From: Streptomyces sp. NBC_00708
GTDB taxonomy: Bacteria; Actinomycetota; Actinomycetes; Streptomycetales; Streptomycetaceae
Direction of reading: 5' to 3'
NCBI GenBank assembly: GCA_036226585.1
Contig: CP108997.1
Location: 3,162,001 to 3,226,000, forward strand
Length of the DNA stretch: 64,000 nt
Shown: piece after piece, positions 52,487 to 61,032 of the stretch
How positions within the stretch are numbered: position 1 is the stretch's first letter
How the letters are laid out: every line of letters starts with the position of its first letter
Translations under genes and position numbers: made by a program
The notes under the pieces: model-generated
What the model was told of the DNA's origin: nothing
Database searches by the model: none
What the model saw: only the letters and a program-made list of their open reading frames with translations

Positions 52487-54730
52487 ATGCCAAAGAAGCG
52501 CTCGGGCGGCGGTCTCACCACGACCCAGCAGGCCGCCAAGTTCCTCGGTGTCGCCGCACTCTCGGGAGTCGTGCTGGCCGGCATCGCGCTGCCGGCCGCC
52601 GGAGCACTGGGTCTCGCCGCCAAGGGGACGGTCGACGGGTTCGACGAGATCCCGGCCAACCTGAAGACTCCGCCGCTGAGCCAGCGCACCAAGATCCTGG
52701 ACAACCAGGGCGGCCTGATCGCCACGGTCTACTCGCGCGACCGCACGGTGGTGCCGCTGACGAGCATCTCCCCGTACATGCAGAACGCGATCGTCGCGAT
52801 CGAGGACGCCCGCTTCTACGAGCACGGCGCGGTCGACCTCAAGGGCATCCTGCGCGCGATGAACCGCAACGTACAGGCGGGCGGCACCGCGGAAGGCGCC
52901 TCGACGCTCACCCAGCAGTACGTGAAGAACGTCTTCGTCGAGGAGGCGGGCGACGACCCGGCCAAGGTCGCCGAGGCCACCCAGCAGACGCTGGGCCGCA
53001 AGGTCCAGGAGCTGAAGTACGCGATCCAGGTCGAGGAAGAGCTCGGCAAGAAGAAGATCCTGGAGAACTACCTCAACATCACCTTCTTCGGGCAGCAGGC
53101 GTACGGCGTCGAGGCGGCGTCCCAGCGCTACTTCTCCAAGTCCGCGAAGGACCTGAAGCTGGAGGAGGCGGCGCTGCTGGCCGGCATCGTGCAGTCGCCC
53201 AGCCGCTACGACCCCATCAACGACACGGAGGAAGCGACCAAGCGCCGCAACACCGTGCTCCAGCGGATGGCGGACATCGGCAAGGTCTCGCAGGAGCAGG
53301 CGGACAAGGCCAAGAACACCCCGATCAAGCTGAAGGTCAAGCGCCCGCAGAACGGCTGCATCACCGCCGTGAGCGGCGCCGGGTTCTTCTGCGACTACGT
53401 CTCGAAGATCGTCAAGAGCGATCCGGCCTTCGGCAAGACCGAGAAGGACCGCGCGAAGCTCTGGGCGACCGGCGGCCTGACCATCAAGACCACCCTGGAT
53501 CCGCGGTCGCAGGCCGCGTCCAACGAGGCGGCCACCTCCCGGGTCAACAAGGACGACAAGGTCGCGGACGCGGTCGTCCAGGTCCAGCCCGGCACCGGCC
53601 GGATCCTGGCGATGGCCCAGTCCCGCCCGTACGGTCTCGACGGCTCCAAGCACCAGACCATGCTGAACCTCTCCGTGGACCACGCGATGGGCGGCAGCTA
53701 CGCGGGCTTCCAGGTCGGGTCGACCTTCAAGCCGATCACCGCCGCGGCGGCGCTCGAGAAGGGCATCAGCCCGGCGCAGAGCTTCACCACGGACCACAAG
53801 ATCACGCTGCCCGGCGAAAGCTTCCGGACCTGCGAGAACCAGCCGGCGGACAACAGGCCGTGGGAGGTGTCGAACGAGCTGGAAACGGAGAAGGGCCAGT
53901 TCGACATGACCAGCGCGCTGGGCAAGTCGATCAACACCTACTTCGCGAAGCTGGAACAGAAGGCCGGCCTCTGCGAGACGCTGTCGATGGCCGAGAAGAT
54001 CGGCTACATCCGCGGCAACAACAAGCCGCTGCAGCCGGTCGCCTCCACCACGCTGGGCGGCCAGGAGTCGACCCCGCTGGCCATGGCCTCGGTGTACGCG
54101 ACCTTCGCCAACCGCGGCTCCTACTGCACCCCGGTCGCGATCCTCGGGGTCACCAAGCCGGACGGCAAGCCGATCGACGTGCCGAAGTCGAAGTGCAGCC
54201 GCGCCATGAGCGAGCACACGGCCGACACCATAAACCAGATGCTCAAGGGCGTCGTCGAGGACGGCACCGGTACGCAGGCCGGCCTCAGCGACCGTGACAA
54301 CGCGGGCAAGACCGGTACGACCGACGAGCGCATCAACGCCTGGTTCGTCGGCTACACGCCGAACCTGTCCACGGCGGTGTGGGTCGGCAGCGACGGCGCC
54401 AAGCAGATCCCGATGAGCAACATCAACATCGGCGGTCAGTACTACGACAAGGTCTGCGGTGGCTGCCTCCCCGGCCCGATCTGGCGCACCGCGATGACCG
54501 GCTCCCTCAGCTCCTCCGAGACTCCGGCCTTCAACCCGGTCGACGTACCGCGGGCGAAGCCGAAGGAGGACAAGGACAAGGGCCGGGACAAGAAGAAGCC
54601 GGGCGACGACGACGAAAAGCCCGGCGGCGACAACAACCCGTTCCCCGGCATCAGCATCCCGCCGGACATCCTCGGCGGGAACAACGGCGGCCACGGCCGC
54701 GGCCAGGACGGCGGCACGAACGGCCCCTGA
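52487..54730 (+). CDS. Bifunctional penicillin-binding protein (transglycosylase/transpeptidase)
   Basis: The 747-residue product has a short cytoplasmic tail, a membrane helix (about 18-45), a glycosyltransferase domain with EDARFYEHG and GASTLTQQYVKN, and a transpeptidase domain with STFK (Ser412), SIN and KTGTT. It polymerises and cross-links peptidoglycan. The last 80 residues are a Lys/Asp/Gly/Asn-rich tail. TAGGCT (52475-52480) ends 6 nt before the ATG, suggesting leaderless translation. It lies next to wblA, as I recall in S. coelicolor. Confidence 0.92.
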   Translation: MPKKRSGGGLTTTQQAAKFLGVAALSGVVLAGIALPAAGALGLAAKGTVDGFDEIPANLKTPPLSQRTKILDNQGGLIATVYSRDRTVVPLTSISPYMQNAIVAIEDARFYEHGAVDLKGILRAMNRNVQAGGTAEGASTLTQQYVKNVFVEEAGDDPAKVAEATQQTLGRKVQELKYAIQVEEELGKKKILENYLNITFFGQQAYGVEAASQRYFSKSAKDLKLEEAALLAGIVQSPSRYDPINDTEEATKRRNTVLQRMADIGKVSQEQADKAKNTPIKLKVKRPQNGCITAVSGAGFFCDYVSKIVKSDPAFGKTEKDRAKLWATGGLTIKTTLDPRSQAASNEAATSRVNKDDKVADAVVQVQPGTGRILAMAQSRPYGLDGSKHQTMLNLSVDHAMGGSYAGFQVGSTFKPITAAAALEKGISPAQSFTTDHKITLPGESFRTCENQPADNRPWEVSNELETEKGQFDMTSALGKSINTYFAKLEQKAGLCETLSMAEKIGYIRGNNKPLQPVASTTLGGQESTPLAMASVYATFANRGSYCTPVAILGVTKPDGKPIDVPKSKCSRAMSEHTADTINQMLKGVVEDGTGTQAGLSDRDNAGKTGTTDERINAWFVGYTPNLSTAVWVGSDGAKQIPMSNINIGGQYYDKVCGGCLPGPIWRTAMTGSLSSSETPAFNPVDVPRAKPKEDKDKGRDKKKPGDDDEKPGGDNNPFPGISIPPDILGGNNGGHGRGQDGGTNGP

Positions 54731-54748
54731 GCGGTCACCGCACGTACG

Positions 54749-54788
54749 AGGGCGGGGCGCTCCCGAGTGATCGGGGGCGCCCCGCCCT
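54749..54788 (+). terminator. Hairpin after the PBP gene
   Basis: 11-bp perfect arms (54749-54759, 54778-54788) extended inward by CCGA/TCGG pairing, 18 bp past the PBP stop. Confidence 0.75.
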
Positions 54789-54874
54789 TGTGTACGGAGG
54801 TGGCTGCCGGGCCCGGCCGGATCGTGCCGGCACGGCTCGGACCGGCCGGGACCCGACAGGCCCGGCGCCCGGCC

Positions 54875-55339
54875 TCAGCCCGCGAGGAGCTTCTTCACGG
54901 TGGCGGCCACCCGGCCCCCGTCGGCGCGACCCGCGACCTTCGGGTTGACGATCTTCATGACGGCACCCATCGCGCGCGGTCCCTCGGCCCCGGCGGCCTT
55001 CGCCTCGTCGACGGCGGAGGCCACGATCGCGGTCAGCTCCTCGTCGCTCAGCTGCTGCGGGAGGTACGCGTCGAGGATCGCCCCCTCCTTCTTCTCCCGC
55101 TCCGCCTGCTCGGTCCGGCCGCCCTTGGCGAAGGCGTCGGCGGCCTCACGGCGCTTCTTGGCCTCCTTGGCGATCACCTTCTGCACCTCGTCGTCGGAGA
55201 GTTCGCGGGCGGTCTTGCCGCCGACCTCCTCCTTGGTGATCGCGGTGAGCGTCAGCCGGAGCGTGGACGAGGTCAGCTCGTCGCGCGCCTTCATGGCCGT
55301 GGTGAGGTCTTCCTTGAGCTTGGACTTGAGCGTGGTCAT
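54875..55339 (-). CDS. GatB/YqeY domain protein
   Basis: The 154-residue product has an N-terminal helical domain (MTTLKSKLKEDLTTAMKARD) and a C-terminal GatB-type helical tail ending in GGRVAATVKKLL. YqeY proteins resemble the tRNA-binding tail of GatB, and their role is unclear. CACAAT (55346-55351) ends 6 nt before the ATG, suggesting leaderless translation. It diverges from the metallophosphoesterase gene. Confidence 0.88.
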   Translation of the reverse strand: MTTLKSKLKEDLTTAMKARDELTSSTLRLTLTAITKEEVGGKTARELSDDEVQKVIAKEAKKRREAADAFAKGGRTEQAEREKKEGAILDAYLPQQLSDEELTAIVASAVDEAKAAGAEGPRAMGAVMKIVNPKVAGRADGGRVAATVKKLLAG

Positions 55340-55418
55340 GGGGTGATTGTGGCAGGTGCGGGGCGCCCGGCGCCCGCCTGTTTTCCTGCGCGCGCACGAC
55401 GTCTGCGACGATGGGCGC

Positions 55419-56360
55419 ATGCGCGCACGCTACGGAGTACCCCTGAAAATCACGGCGGTCACCGCCGCGGCCGGCGCCGCCGGTCTCGCCTACGCGGCGG
55501 GCTTCGAGGTCCGCTCGTTCCGCCTGCGCAGGGTCACGGTCCCGGTGCTCCCCCGAGGAGCGCGCCCGTTGCGCGTCCTGCAGATCTCCGACGTGCACAT
55601 GGTCAGCGGGCAGCGCAAGAAGCGCTCCTGGCTCCAGTCGCTGGCCGGCCTGCGCCCCGACTTCGTCGTGAACACCGGCGACAACCTCTCCGACCCGGAG
55701 GCCGTGCCGGAGCTGCTGGACGCGCTCGGCCCGCTGATGGAGCTCCCGGGCGTCTACGTGTTCGGCTCCAACGACTACTACGGCCCCAAGCTGCGCAACC
55801 CGGTCCGCTACCTCTTCGAGAAGGCGTCGGGCAAGCACGGCCTCAACGGCAACGCCCCGGCGACCGGCGTCGTCCACAACCCGTGGGAGCCGATGCGCGA
55901 CGGCTTCGACGCGGCGGGCTGGCTCAACCTGTCCAACACCCGCGGCCGCCTCAAGCTCGACGGCCTGGAGCTGGCCTTCACCGGCCTGGACGACCCGCAC
56001 ATCAAGCGTGACCGCTACGCGGAGGTGGCGGGCGGCCCCGAGACCGGCGCCGACCTCTCGATCGGCGTGGTCCACGCCCCGTACCTGCGCTCCCTCGACG
56101 CGTTCGCCACGGACGGTTACCCCCTGATCCTCGCCGGTCACACCCACGGCGGCCAGGTCTGCATCCCCTTCTACGGCGCCCTGGTCACCAACTGCGACCT
56201 GGACACGGACCGCGTGAAGGGCCTCTCCACCCACTCCTCCGGCGGCAACCGCGCCTACCTCCACGTCTCGGCCGGCTGCGGCACGAGCCGCTACGCCCCG
56301 GTCCGCGTCGCGTGCCCCCCGGAGGCGACCCTGCTCACCCTGACACCCCGGGACGCCTGA
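55419..56360 (+). CDS. Membrane-anchored metallophosphoesterase
   Basis: The 313-residue product has one N-terminal helix (about 9-28) and the calcineurin-type metal motifs ISDVHM, NTGDNLSD, GSNDYYG (the N/H of GNHE is replaced by Asn-Asp) and AGHTHGGQVCIPF. It should act on phosphoesters, possibly lipid-linked as in YkoQ/LpxH relatives, with the active site near the membrane. GACGAT (55407-55412) ends 6 nt before the ATG. Divergent from YqeY; tRNA-Pro follows. Confidence 0.85.
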   Translation: MRARYGVPLKITAVTAAAGAAGLAYAAGFEVRSFRLRRVTVPVLPRGARPLRVLQISDVHMVSGQRKKRSWLQSLAGLRPDFVVNTGDNLSDPEAVPELLDALGPLMELPGVYVFGSNDYYGPKLRNPVRYLFEKASGKHGLNGNAPATGVVHNPWEPMRDGFDAAGWLNLSNTRGRLKLDGLELAFTGLDDPHIKRDRYAEVAGGPETGADLSIGVVHAPYLRSLDAFATDGYPLILAGHTHGGQVCIPFYGALVTNCDLDTDRVKGLSTHSSGGNRAYLHVSAGCGTSRYAPVRVACPPEATLLTLTPRDA

Positions 56361-56455
56361 CCCGGCCACCCCGGCCGATCACGACAAAAACCGGATTTCG
56401 TCTCCGGGCGCCGGTGGGCTAGAGTTGTCGATGTCGCCGGGAGACCGGCGGCGAT

Positions 56456-56529
56456 CGGGGTGTAGCGCAGCTTGGCAGCGCGCTTCGTTCGGGACGAAGA
56501 GGTCGTGGGTTCAAATCCCGCCACCCCGA
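56456..56529 (+). tRNA. tRNA-Pro (anticodon CGG)
   Basis: A CGGGGTG/CACCCCG acceptor stem closes the cloverleaf. The anticodon stem CTTCG/CGAAG holds loop TTCGGGA, giving CGG, which reads CCG. The T arm has GGTTCAAATCC, the discriminator is A, and CCA is not encoded. A strong hairpin follows. Confidence 0.95.
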
Positions 56530-56543
56530 CAGTGAAACACCAG

Positions 56544-56583
56544 CTCAAGGGCTTGATCCGAGAAATCGGGTCAGGCCCTTGAG
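56544..56583 (+). terminator. 18-bp hairpin with GAAA loop after tRNA-Pro
   Basis: Arms 56544-56561 and 56566-56583 pair over 18 bp with two G-U wobbles and a GAAA tetraloop, 14 nt past the tRNA. Confidence 0.85.
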
Positions 56584-57292
56584 TGGTTTCCGGGCACTTT
56601 TTACATCCCCCGGTGCACGACCTCTGCCGCAGGGCGCGATCAGTCCCGGCGAATGTGCCGGAGTTCGACGTGGCGGCGGGTGAGGCTGTGGCGAGCGGGG
56701 GCACGCCGCGCGCCGTCCCGGGTGGACGGTTCCGCCATCGGTGATCATGAAGCCGGGTTCGGCGAGGTGGCCCGGGACCAAGCGGACGTCGGGACCGAGG
56801 ACCGGACAGCGGAGCAGCGAGGGCTGCCCCGCGCCGCTGCCTCCGGTGCTCGCGGAGACATCATCGAAGCCCGGCCCGAAGTACACGCCACACGCGGCGC
56901 GTTGCCCACTGCGGAACAGCTCCAGACCCGCAGCATGAGCGACACCTCCCTCTCCGGGCGGCCCGACTGCCGCCGTTGACAGTCTTCGCACGCCGACCCG
57001 CGGAGACACGCACAGGGGACCCAGTTCCTCCCATCTGATGAACCGCAGCAATCGGCTGACGCAGGCACCGGAATGCGCACCTGCGATGTGATGAGCCGAT
57101 AGCCGCAAGAGCCTTTAGTTCAGGGGTAGTTGTAGGTTTATCTACGCGCGGAGCTACGGCTACCGACCGATCATTCGGGCAATTCCGGCGGGTTCTCGCA
57201 GAGCTATTACCGACTGGTACTGAGAGCTGCTACAACAGGGGACGCTCACTCAACCCCCCACCCACCCCCCACACTTCGGAGGGCTGACAGCT
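56584..57292. other. 709-bp gene-poor region downstream of tRNA-Pro
   Basis: Frames run in several directions but none has a ribosome site or a recognisable domain. A minus strand frame from 57108 to 56545 contains a protein-like stretch (GVYFGPGFDDVSA, HLAEPGFMITDGG) and may be a decayed gene. The last 200 bp before the lipase are richer in A+T and probably hold its promoter. No integrase or att repeat is seen. Confidence 0.4.
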
Positions 57293-58099
57293 ATGTCAGT
57301 ACGGAGATTCTGGGCGTCCGCATCCACTCTGCTCCTCGCCGCCGCTGCCGCTCTGGGCCTGGCCCAGCCGGCTTCGGCGTCCTCCTCGGCCGCCGCCGGC
57401 GGGTACGTCGCCCTGGGCGACTCGTACTCGTCCGGCGTCGGCGCGGGAAGCTACCTGTCCGACAGCGGTGACTGCAAGCGCAGCACCAAGGCCTACCCCT
57501 ACCTCTGGGCCGCGGCGAACTCACCGTCGTCGTTCACCTTCGTCGCCTGTTCCGGCGCCACCTCGAGCACCGTGGCGAGTGGTCAGCTCGGGGCGCTCAG
57601 CTCGTCCACCTCGCTGGTCAGCGTCACCGCGGGCGGCAATGACGTCGGGTTCGCCGATGTCATGCAGGACTGTGTGCTGTCCGGCGAGTCCGCGTGCATC
57701 TCCGCCGTGGACGCGGCCGTCGGAAGGATGAACAACACCCTGCCGTCGGGGCTGAGTTCGCTGTACGCCTCCATCCACTCCAAGGCCCCGCAGGCCCATG
57801 TCGTGGTCCTGGGCTACCCCCGCTTCTACAAGATCGGCGGCAGCTGCGTCGTCGGCCTGTCCGACAAGGCGCGTACGGCCATCAACAACGCGTCCGACGT
57901 GCTGAACGGGGTCATCGCCAAGCAGGCGGCGAACGCCGGGTTCACCTTCTCCGGGGTCGCCGACGAGTTCACCGGGCACGAGATCTGCTCCGGTGATCCG
58001 TGGCTGCACAGCGTCTCGATCCCCGTCTCCAACTCGTACCACCCGAAGCCGGAGGGCCAGTCGGGCGGGTACCTGCCCGCGTTCCGCTCGGCGGCGTAA
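57293..58099 (+). CDS. Secreted SGNH/GDSL lipase-esterase
   Basis: The 268-residue product has a Sec signal peptide (about 1-30, cut near ASA) and the SGNH blocks: GDSYSSG with Ser44, a later Gly, AGGNDVGF with Asn near 113, and the Asp/His pair near SVSIPVSNSYHPKPEG. Six Cys suggest three disulfides, as in extracellular Streptomyces lipases. GGAGGG lies upstream of the ATG. It would hydrolyse lipid or ester substrates outside the cell. Confidence 0.9.
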   Translation: MSVRRFWASASTLLLAAAAALGLAQPASASSSAAAGGYVALGDSYSSGVGAGSYLSDSGDCKRSTKAYPYLWAAANSPSSFTFVACSGATSSTVASGQLGALSSSTSLVSVTAGGNDVGFADVMQDCVLSGESACISAVDAAVGRMNNTLPSGLSSLYASIHSKAPQAHVVVLGYPRFYKIGGSCVVGLSDKARTAINNASDVLNGVIAKQAANAGFTFSGVADEFTGHEICSGDPWLHSVSIPVSNSYHPKPEGQSGGYLPAFRSAA

Positions 58100-58117
58100 C
58101 GAGCAAGCGCAACGGAT

Positions 58118-58164
58118 GAGGGGCCGTACCACCCCGGCGCGAGGCCGGGGCGGTGCGGCCCCTC
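58118..58164. terminator. 21-bp hairpin between lipase and methyltransferase
   Basis: Arms 58118-58138 and 58144-58164 pair over 21 positions with two mismatches that can pair as G-U when read in the plus strand RNA. It lies between convergent genes. Confidence 0.8.
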
Positions 58165-58166
58165 CG

Positions 58167-59003
58167 TCATGCTGACGGGCGGGTCGCCTTGAGCGAGTAC
58201 ATCAACGGGATACGAGGCCGGTCCGGCGGGTAGCGGAAGAAGTCGTCCGCTCCGCGTTTCAGGACCGGGAAACGCGCGAAGAGCGAGACGTCGTGCTCGT
58301 GCAGGAACTCGATCCGCAGACCCGCGGCGGCCAGCGCGGACACCACGCTGCCCACCGGGTGCTGCCACTCGACGCTGCGGTTGTGGATGGTCGGCGCGTC
58401 GAAGTCCGCGTACGTACCCGGCGTCTCGTCCACCCATGCCTCGCGGCTGAAGTAGTCGTGCACGATCCGCGAACCCGTCTCGTCGTCGAGGCAGTCCGTG
58501 AGCGGATGGAACTCCGCGAGGTACAGGAAGCCGCCCGGCGCCACCAACGAGGCGGCCGTCTCGGCCCAGCGGCCGATGTCGGGCAGCCAGTTCAGCGCAC
58601 CGACGCCCGTGTAGACGATGTCGTACGAGGAGTCCGGTACGGCCTGGGCCGCGTCGTACACGTCGGCGGCGACGAAGGCCGCGCGGTCGGGGCCGAGACC
58701 CAGGTCCTCGGCGAGCGTGCGGGCGGTCTCGACGGCCGGTTCGGAGAAGTCGAGGCCCACGACCTGAGCGGCACCGTGCCGCGCCCAGGAGAGCGTGTCG
58801 AGTCCGATATGGCACTGCAGGTGCAGCAGCGACCGGCCGGTCACGTCGCCGACCTCGGCCAGCTCGAAGGGCCGCAGGGCGTCCTTCCCGGCACGGAAGG
58901 CGTCGAGGTCGTAGAAGTCACTGCCGGCGTGGATGGGCACACGCTCATCCCACATCCTGCGGTTGGCTTCGCGCCAGTCGGCCGGTATCGGAGCGGTGGA
59001 CAT
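58167..59003 (-). CDS. Class I SAM-dependent methyltransferase
   Basis: The 278-residue product has the core LLHLQCHIGLDTLSWARHG (motif I variant with Cys-His-Ile), VVGLDFSEPAVETA and DIVYTGVGALNWLPD. This fits a UbiE-like or small-molecule methyltransferase. The ATG at 59003 (MSTAPIPADW) is chosen; TAACCT (59011-59016) ends 7 nt upstream and overlaps a DnaA box. The long frame beyond it is antisense to the peptidase gene. The acceptor is unknown. Confidence 0.82.
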   Translation of the reverse strand: MSTAPIPADWREANRRMWDERVPIHAGSDFYDLDAFRAGKDALRPFELAEVGDVTGRSLLHLQCHIGLDTLSWARHGAAQVVGLDFSEPAVETARTLAEDLGLGPDRAAFVAADVYDAAQAVPDSSYDIVYTGVGALNWLPDIGRWAETAASLVAPGGFLYLAEFHPLTDCLDDETGSRIVHDYFSREAWVDETPGTYADFDAPTIHNRSVEWQHPVGSVVSALAAAGLRIEFLHEHDVSLFARFPVLKRGADDFFRYPPDRPRIPLMYSLKATRPSA

Positions 59004-59013
59004 GTCCGCGAGG

Positions 59014-59022
59014 TTATCCACA
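59014..59022. promoter_or_regulatory. Perfect DnaA-box sequence in a divergent promoter
   Basis: TTATCCACA is the classical DnaA box. On the minus strand its rc covers most of TAACCT, the putative -10 of the methyltransferase gene, so DnaA binding could block that promoter. Confidence 0.4.
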
Positions 59023-59073
59023 GGCTGCGGACGAAGCGAACGGATTGTCGGCCGCCCGGCGCAGAATGGGGTC

Positions 59074-60960
59074 ATGACTGAGGCCACTGGTTCGTCGACG
59101 ACCGCATCCGTCCCCCTGTGGGAGCAGCGTTTCCGGGCTCCCAGGGTGTCGCTGCCCGACTGGGCGGAGGACGCGCCTGACCGCGCGTTGTTCGTCTCCA
59201 ACGCGACCGGCACCTACGAGCTGTACACCTGGGACCGGGCGACCGGTGAGCAGCGCCAGGTGACCGACCGGCCGAACGGGACGACGGACGGCGTGCTGAC
59301 TCCGGACGGCGAGGCCGTGTGGTGGTTCAACGACACCGACGGGGACGAGTTCGGGGTGTGGATGCGCCGGCCGTTCCACGGCGGTGCGGACGTGGAGGCC
59401 GAGCCGGCGGCGCCCGGCCTCGAAGCGTCCTACCCGGCCGGGCTGGCGATCGGCCGGGACAACACGGCGGTGATCGGCCGTTCGACGGACGAGGACGGCA
59501 CGACGGTCCACGTCGTACGGCCGGGCGCGGCCCCCGTGGAGATCTACCGGCACCGCGAGTCGGCCGGGGTCGGCGACCTGTCGCACGACGGGACGCTGAT
59601 CGCCCTGGAGCACACCGAGCACGGGGACGCGATGCACTCCGCGCTGCGCGTGGTGCGGCCGGACGGGACGACGGTCGCGGAGCTGGACGACACCGAGGGC
59701 GGTACGAAGGAGCTGGGCCTCGCGGTCCTCGGCTTCGCGCCGGTCGACGGGGACACCCGGCTGCTGGTCGGCCACCAGAGGCGCGGGCGCTGGGAGCCGA
59801 TGATCTGGGACCCGGTGGCGGGCACGGAGACGGACCTGGCCATCGATCTGCCGGGCGATGTGGGTGCCGAGTGGTATCCGGACGGCTCCGCGCTGCTCGT
59901 CGAGCACGGCTTCGAGGCCCGCAGCGAGCTGTGGCGGTACGAGCCCGCCGCGGCCGACGGCAGCCTGGTGCGGGTGGAGACGCCCACCGGCACGGTCTCG
60001 GGTGCCACGGCCCGGCCGGACGGGACGGTGGAATACCTGTGGTCGTCGGCGGCCGAGCCGCCCGTCGTCCGCTCCACGACCGGTGCGGTGGTGCTCGACC
60101 CGCCGGGGGACAGGGCTCCGGCGTCGGTGCCGGTCGAGGACGTGTGGGTGGACGGGCCGGGCGGCCGGATCCACGCGCTCGTGCAGCGTCCGGCGGCCCC
60201 CGCCGAGGGGCCCTTCCCGACGGTCTTCGAGATCCACGGCGGCCCCACCTGGCACGACAGCGACGCCTTCGCGGCCGGCCCCGCCGCCTGGGTGGACCAC
60301 GGCTACGCGGTCGTCCGGGTCAACTACCGCGGCTCGACCGGATACGGGCGGGCCTGGACGGACGCGCTCAAGCACCGGGTCGGGCTGATCGAGCTGGAGG
60401 ACATCGCGGCGGTGCGGGAGTGGGCGGTGAAGTCCGGTCTCGCGGACCCGGCGAAGCTGGTCCTGGCCGGCGGCTCCTGGGGCGGATACCTCACCCTGCT
60501 CGGCCTCGGTACGCAGCCCGGCGACTGGGCCCTCGGCCTGGCGGCGGTCCCCGTCGCGGACTACGTCACGGCGTACCACGACGAGATGGAGGCCCTGAAG
60601 GCGATGGACCGCACGCTGCTGGGCGGGACGCCGGAGGAGGTGCCCGAGCGGTTCGAGGCGTCCTCGCCCCTGACGTACGTCGAGGCCGTGCGGGCCCCCG
60701 TCTACATCTCGGCCGGCGTCAACGACCCGCGCTGCCCGATCCGCCAGGTCGAGAACTACGTGGACCGGCTGAAGGACCGTGACGCCGTCCACGAGGTCTA
60801 CCGGTACGACGCGGGGCACGGCTCGCTCGTCGTGGAGGAGCGCATCAAGCAGGTCCGGCTGGAGCTCGACTTCGCCCGGCGGCACCTGGCGGGGGTCTCG
60901 CCCGCGGGTCCCGGGGACCCGGTCGCTCCGGGTGAGGAGGTACCGGTGGGCGGCGCGTAG
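59074..60960 (+). CDS. S9-family prolyl oligopeptidase/acylaminoacyl peptidase
   Basis: The 628-residue product has an N-terminal beta-propeller (about 25-375) and a C-terminal alpha/beta hydrolase domain with EIHGGPTWHDS, the nucleophile GGSWGG (Ser468) and a late His in DAGHGSL. It should cleave small peptides in the cytosol, since no signal peptide is present. CAGAAT (59062-59067) ends 6 nt before the ATG. Divergent from the methyltransferase. Confidence 0.9.
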   Translation: MTEATGSSTTASVPLWEQRFRAPRVSLPDWAEDAPDRALFVSNATGTYELYTWDRATGEQRQVTDRPNGTTDGVLTPDGEAVWWFNDTDGDEFGVWMRRPFHGGADVEAEPAAPGLEASYPAGLAIGRDNTAVIGRSTDEDGTTVHVVRPGAAPVEIYRHRESAGVGDLSHDGTLIALEHTEHGDAMHSALRVVRPDGTTVAELDDTEGGTKELGLAVLGFAPVDGDTRLLVGHQRRGRWEPMIWDPVAGTETDLAIDLPGDVGAEWYPDGSALLVEHGFEARSELWRYEPAAADGSLVRVETPTGTVSGATARPDGTVEYLWSSAAEPPVVRSTTGAVVLDPPGDRAPASVPVEDVWVDGPGGRIHALVQRPAAPAEGPFPTVFEIHGGPTWHDSDAFAAGPAAWVDHGYAVVRVNYRGSTGYGRAWTDALKHRVGLIELEDIAAVREWAVKSGLADPAKLVLAGGSWGGYLTLLGLGTQPGDWALGLAAVPVADYVTAYHDEMEALKAMDRTLLGGTPEEVPERFEASSPLTYVEAVRAPVYISAGVNDPRCPIRQVENYVDRLKDRDAVHEVYRYDAGHGSLVVEERIKQVRLELDFARRHLAGVSPAGPGDPVAPGEEVPVGGA

Positions 60961-61032
60961 GAGGCGGATAAAGAGCGGCTTTCCGGGTGCCCCCGCTCCG
61001 TCCGGCCGGAGCGGGGACCGTACCGTGGAGGG

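Noticed and set aside
52301..54694. 797-codon minus strand frame opposite the PBP gene
   Set aside because: Shadow of a gene with intact SxxK, SxN and KTG motifs on the + strand.
59014..59022. Replication origin
   Set aside because: A single perfect DnaA box and no dnaA/dnaN genes or box cluster; oriC in Streptomyces has many boxes.
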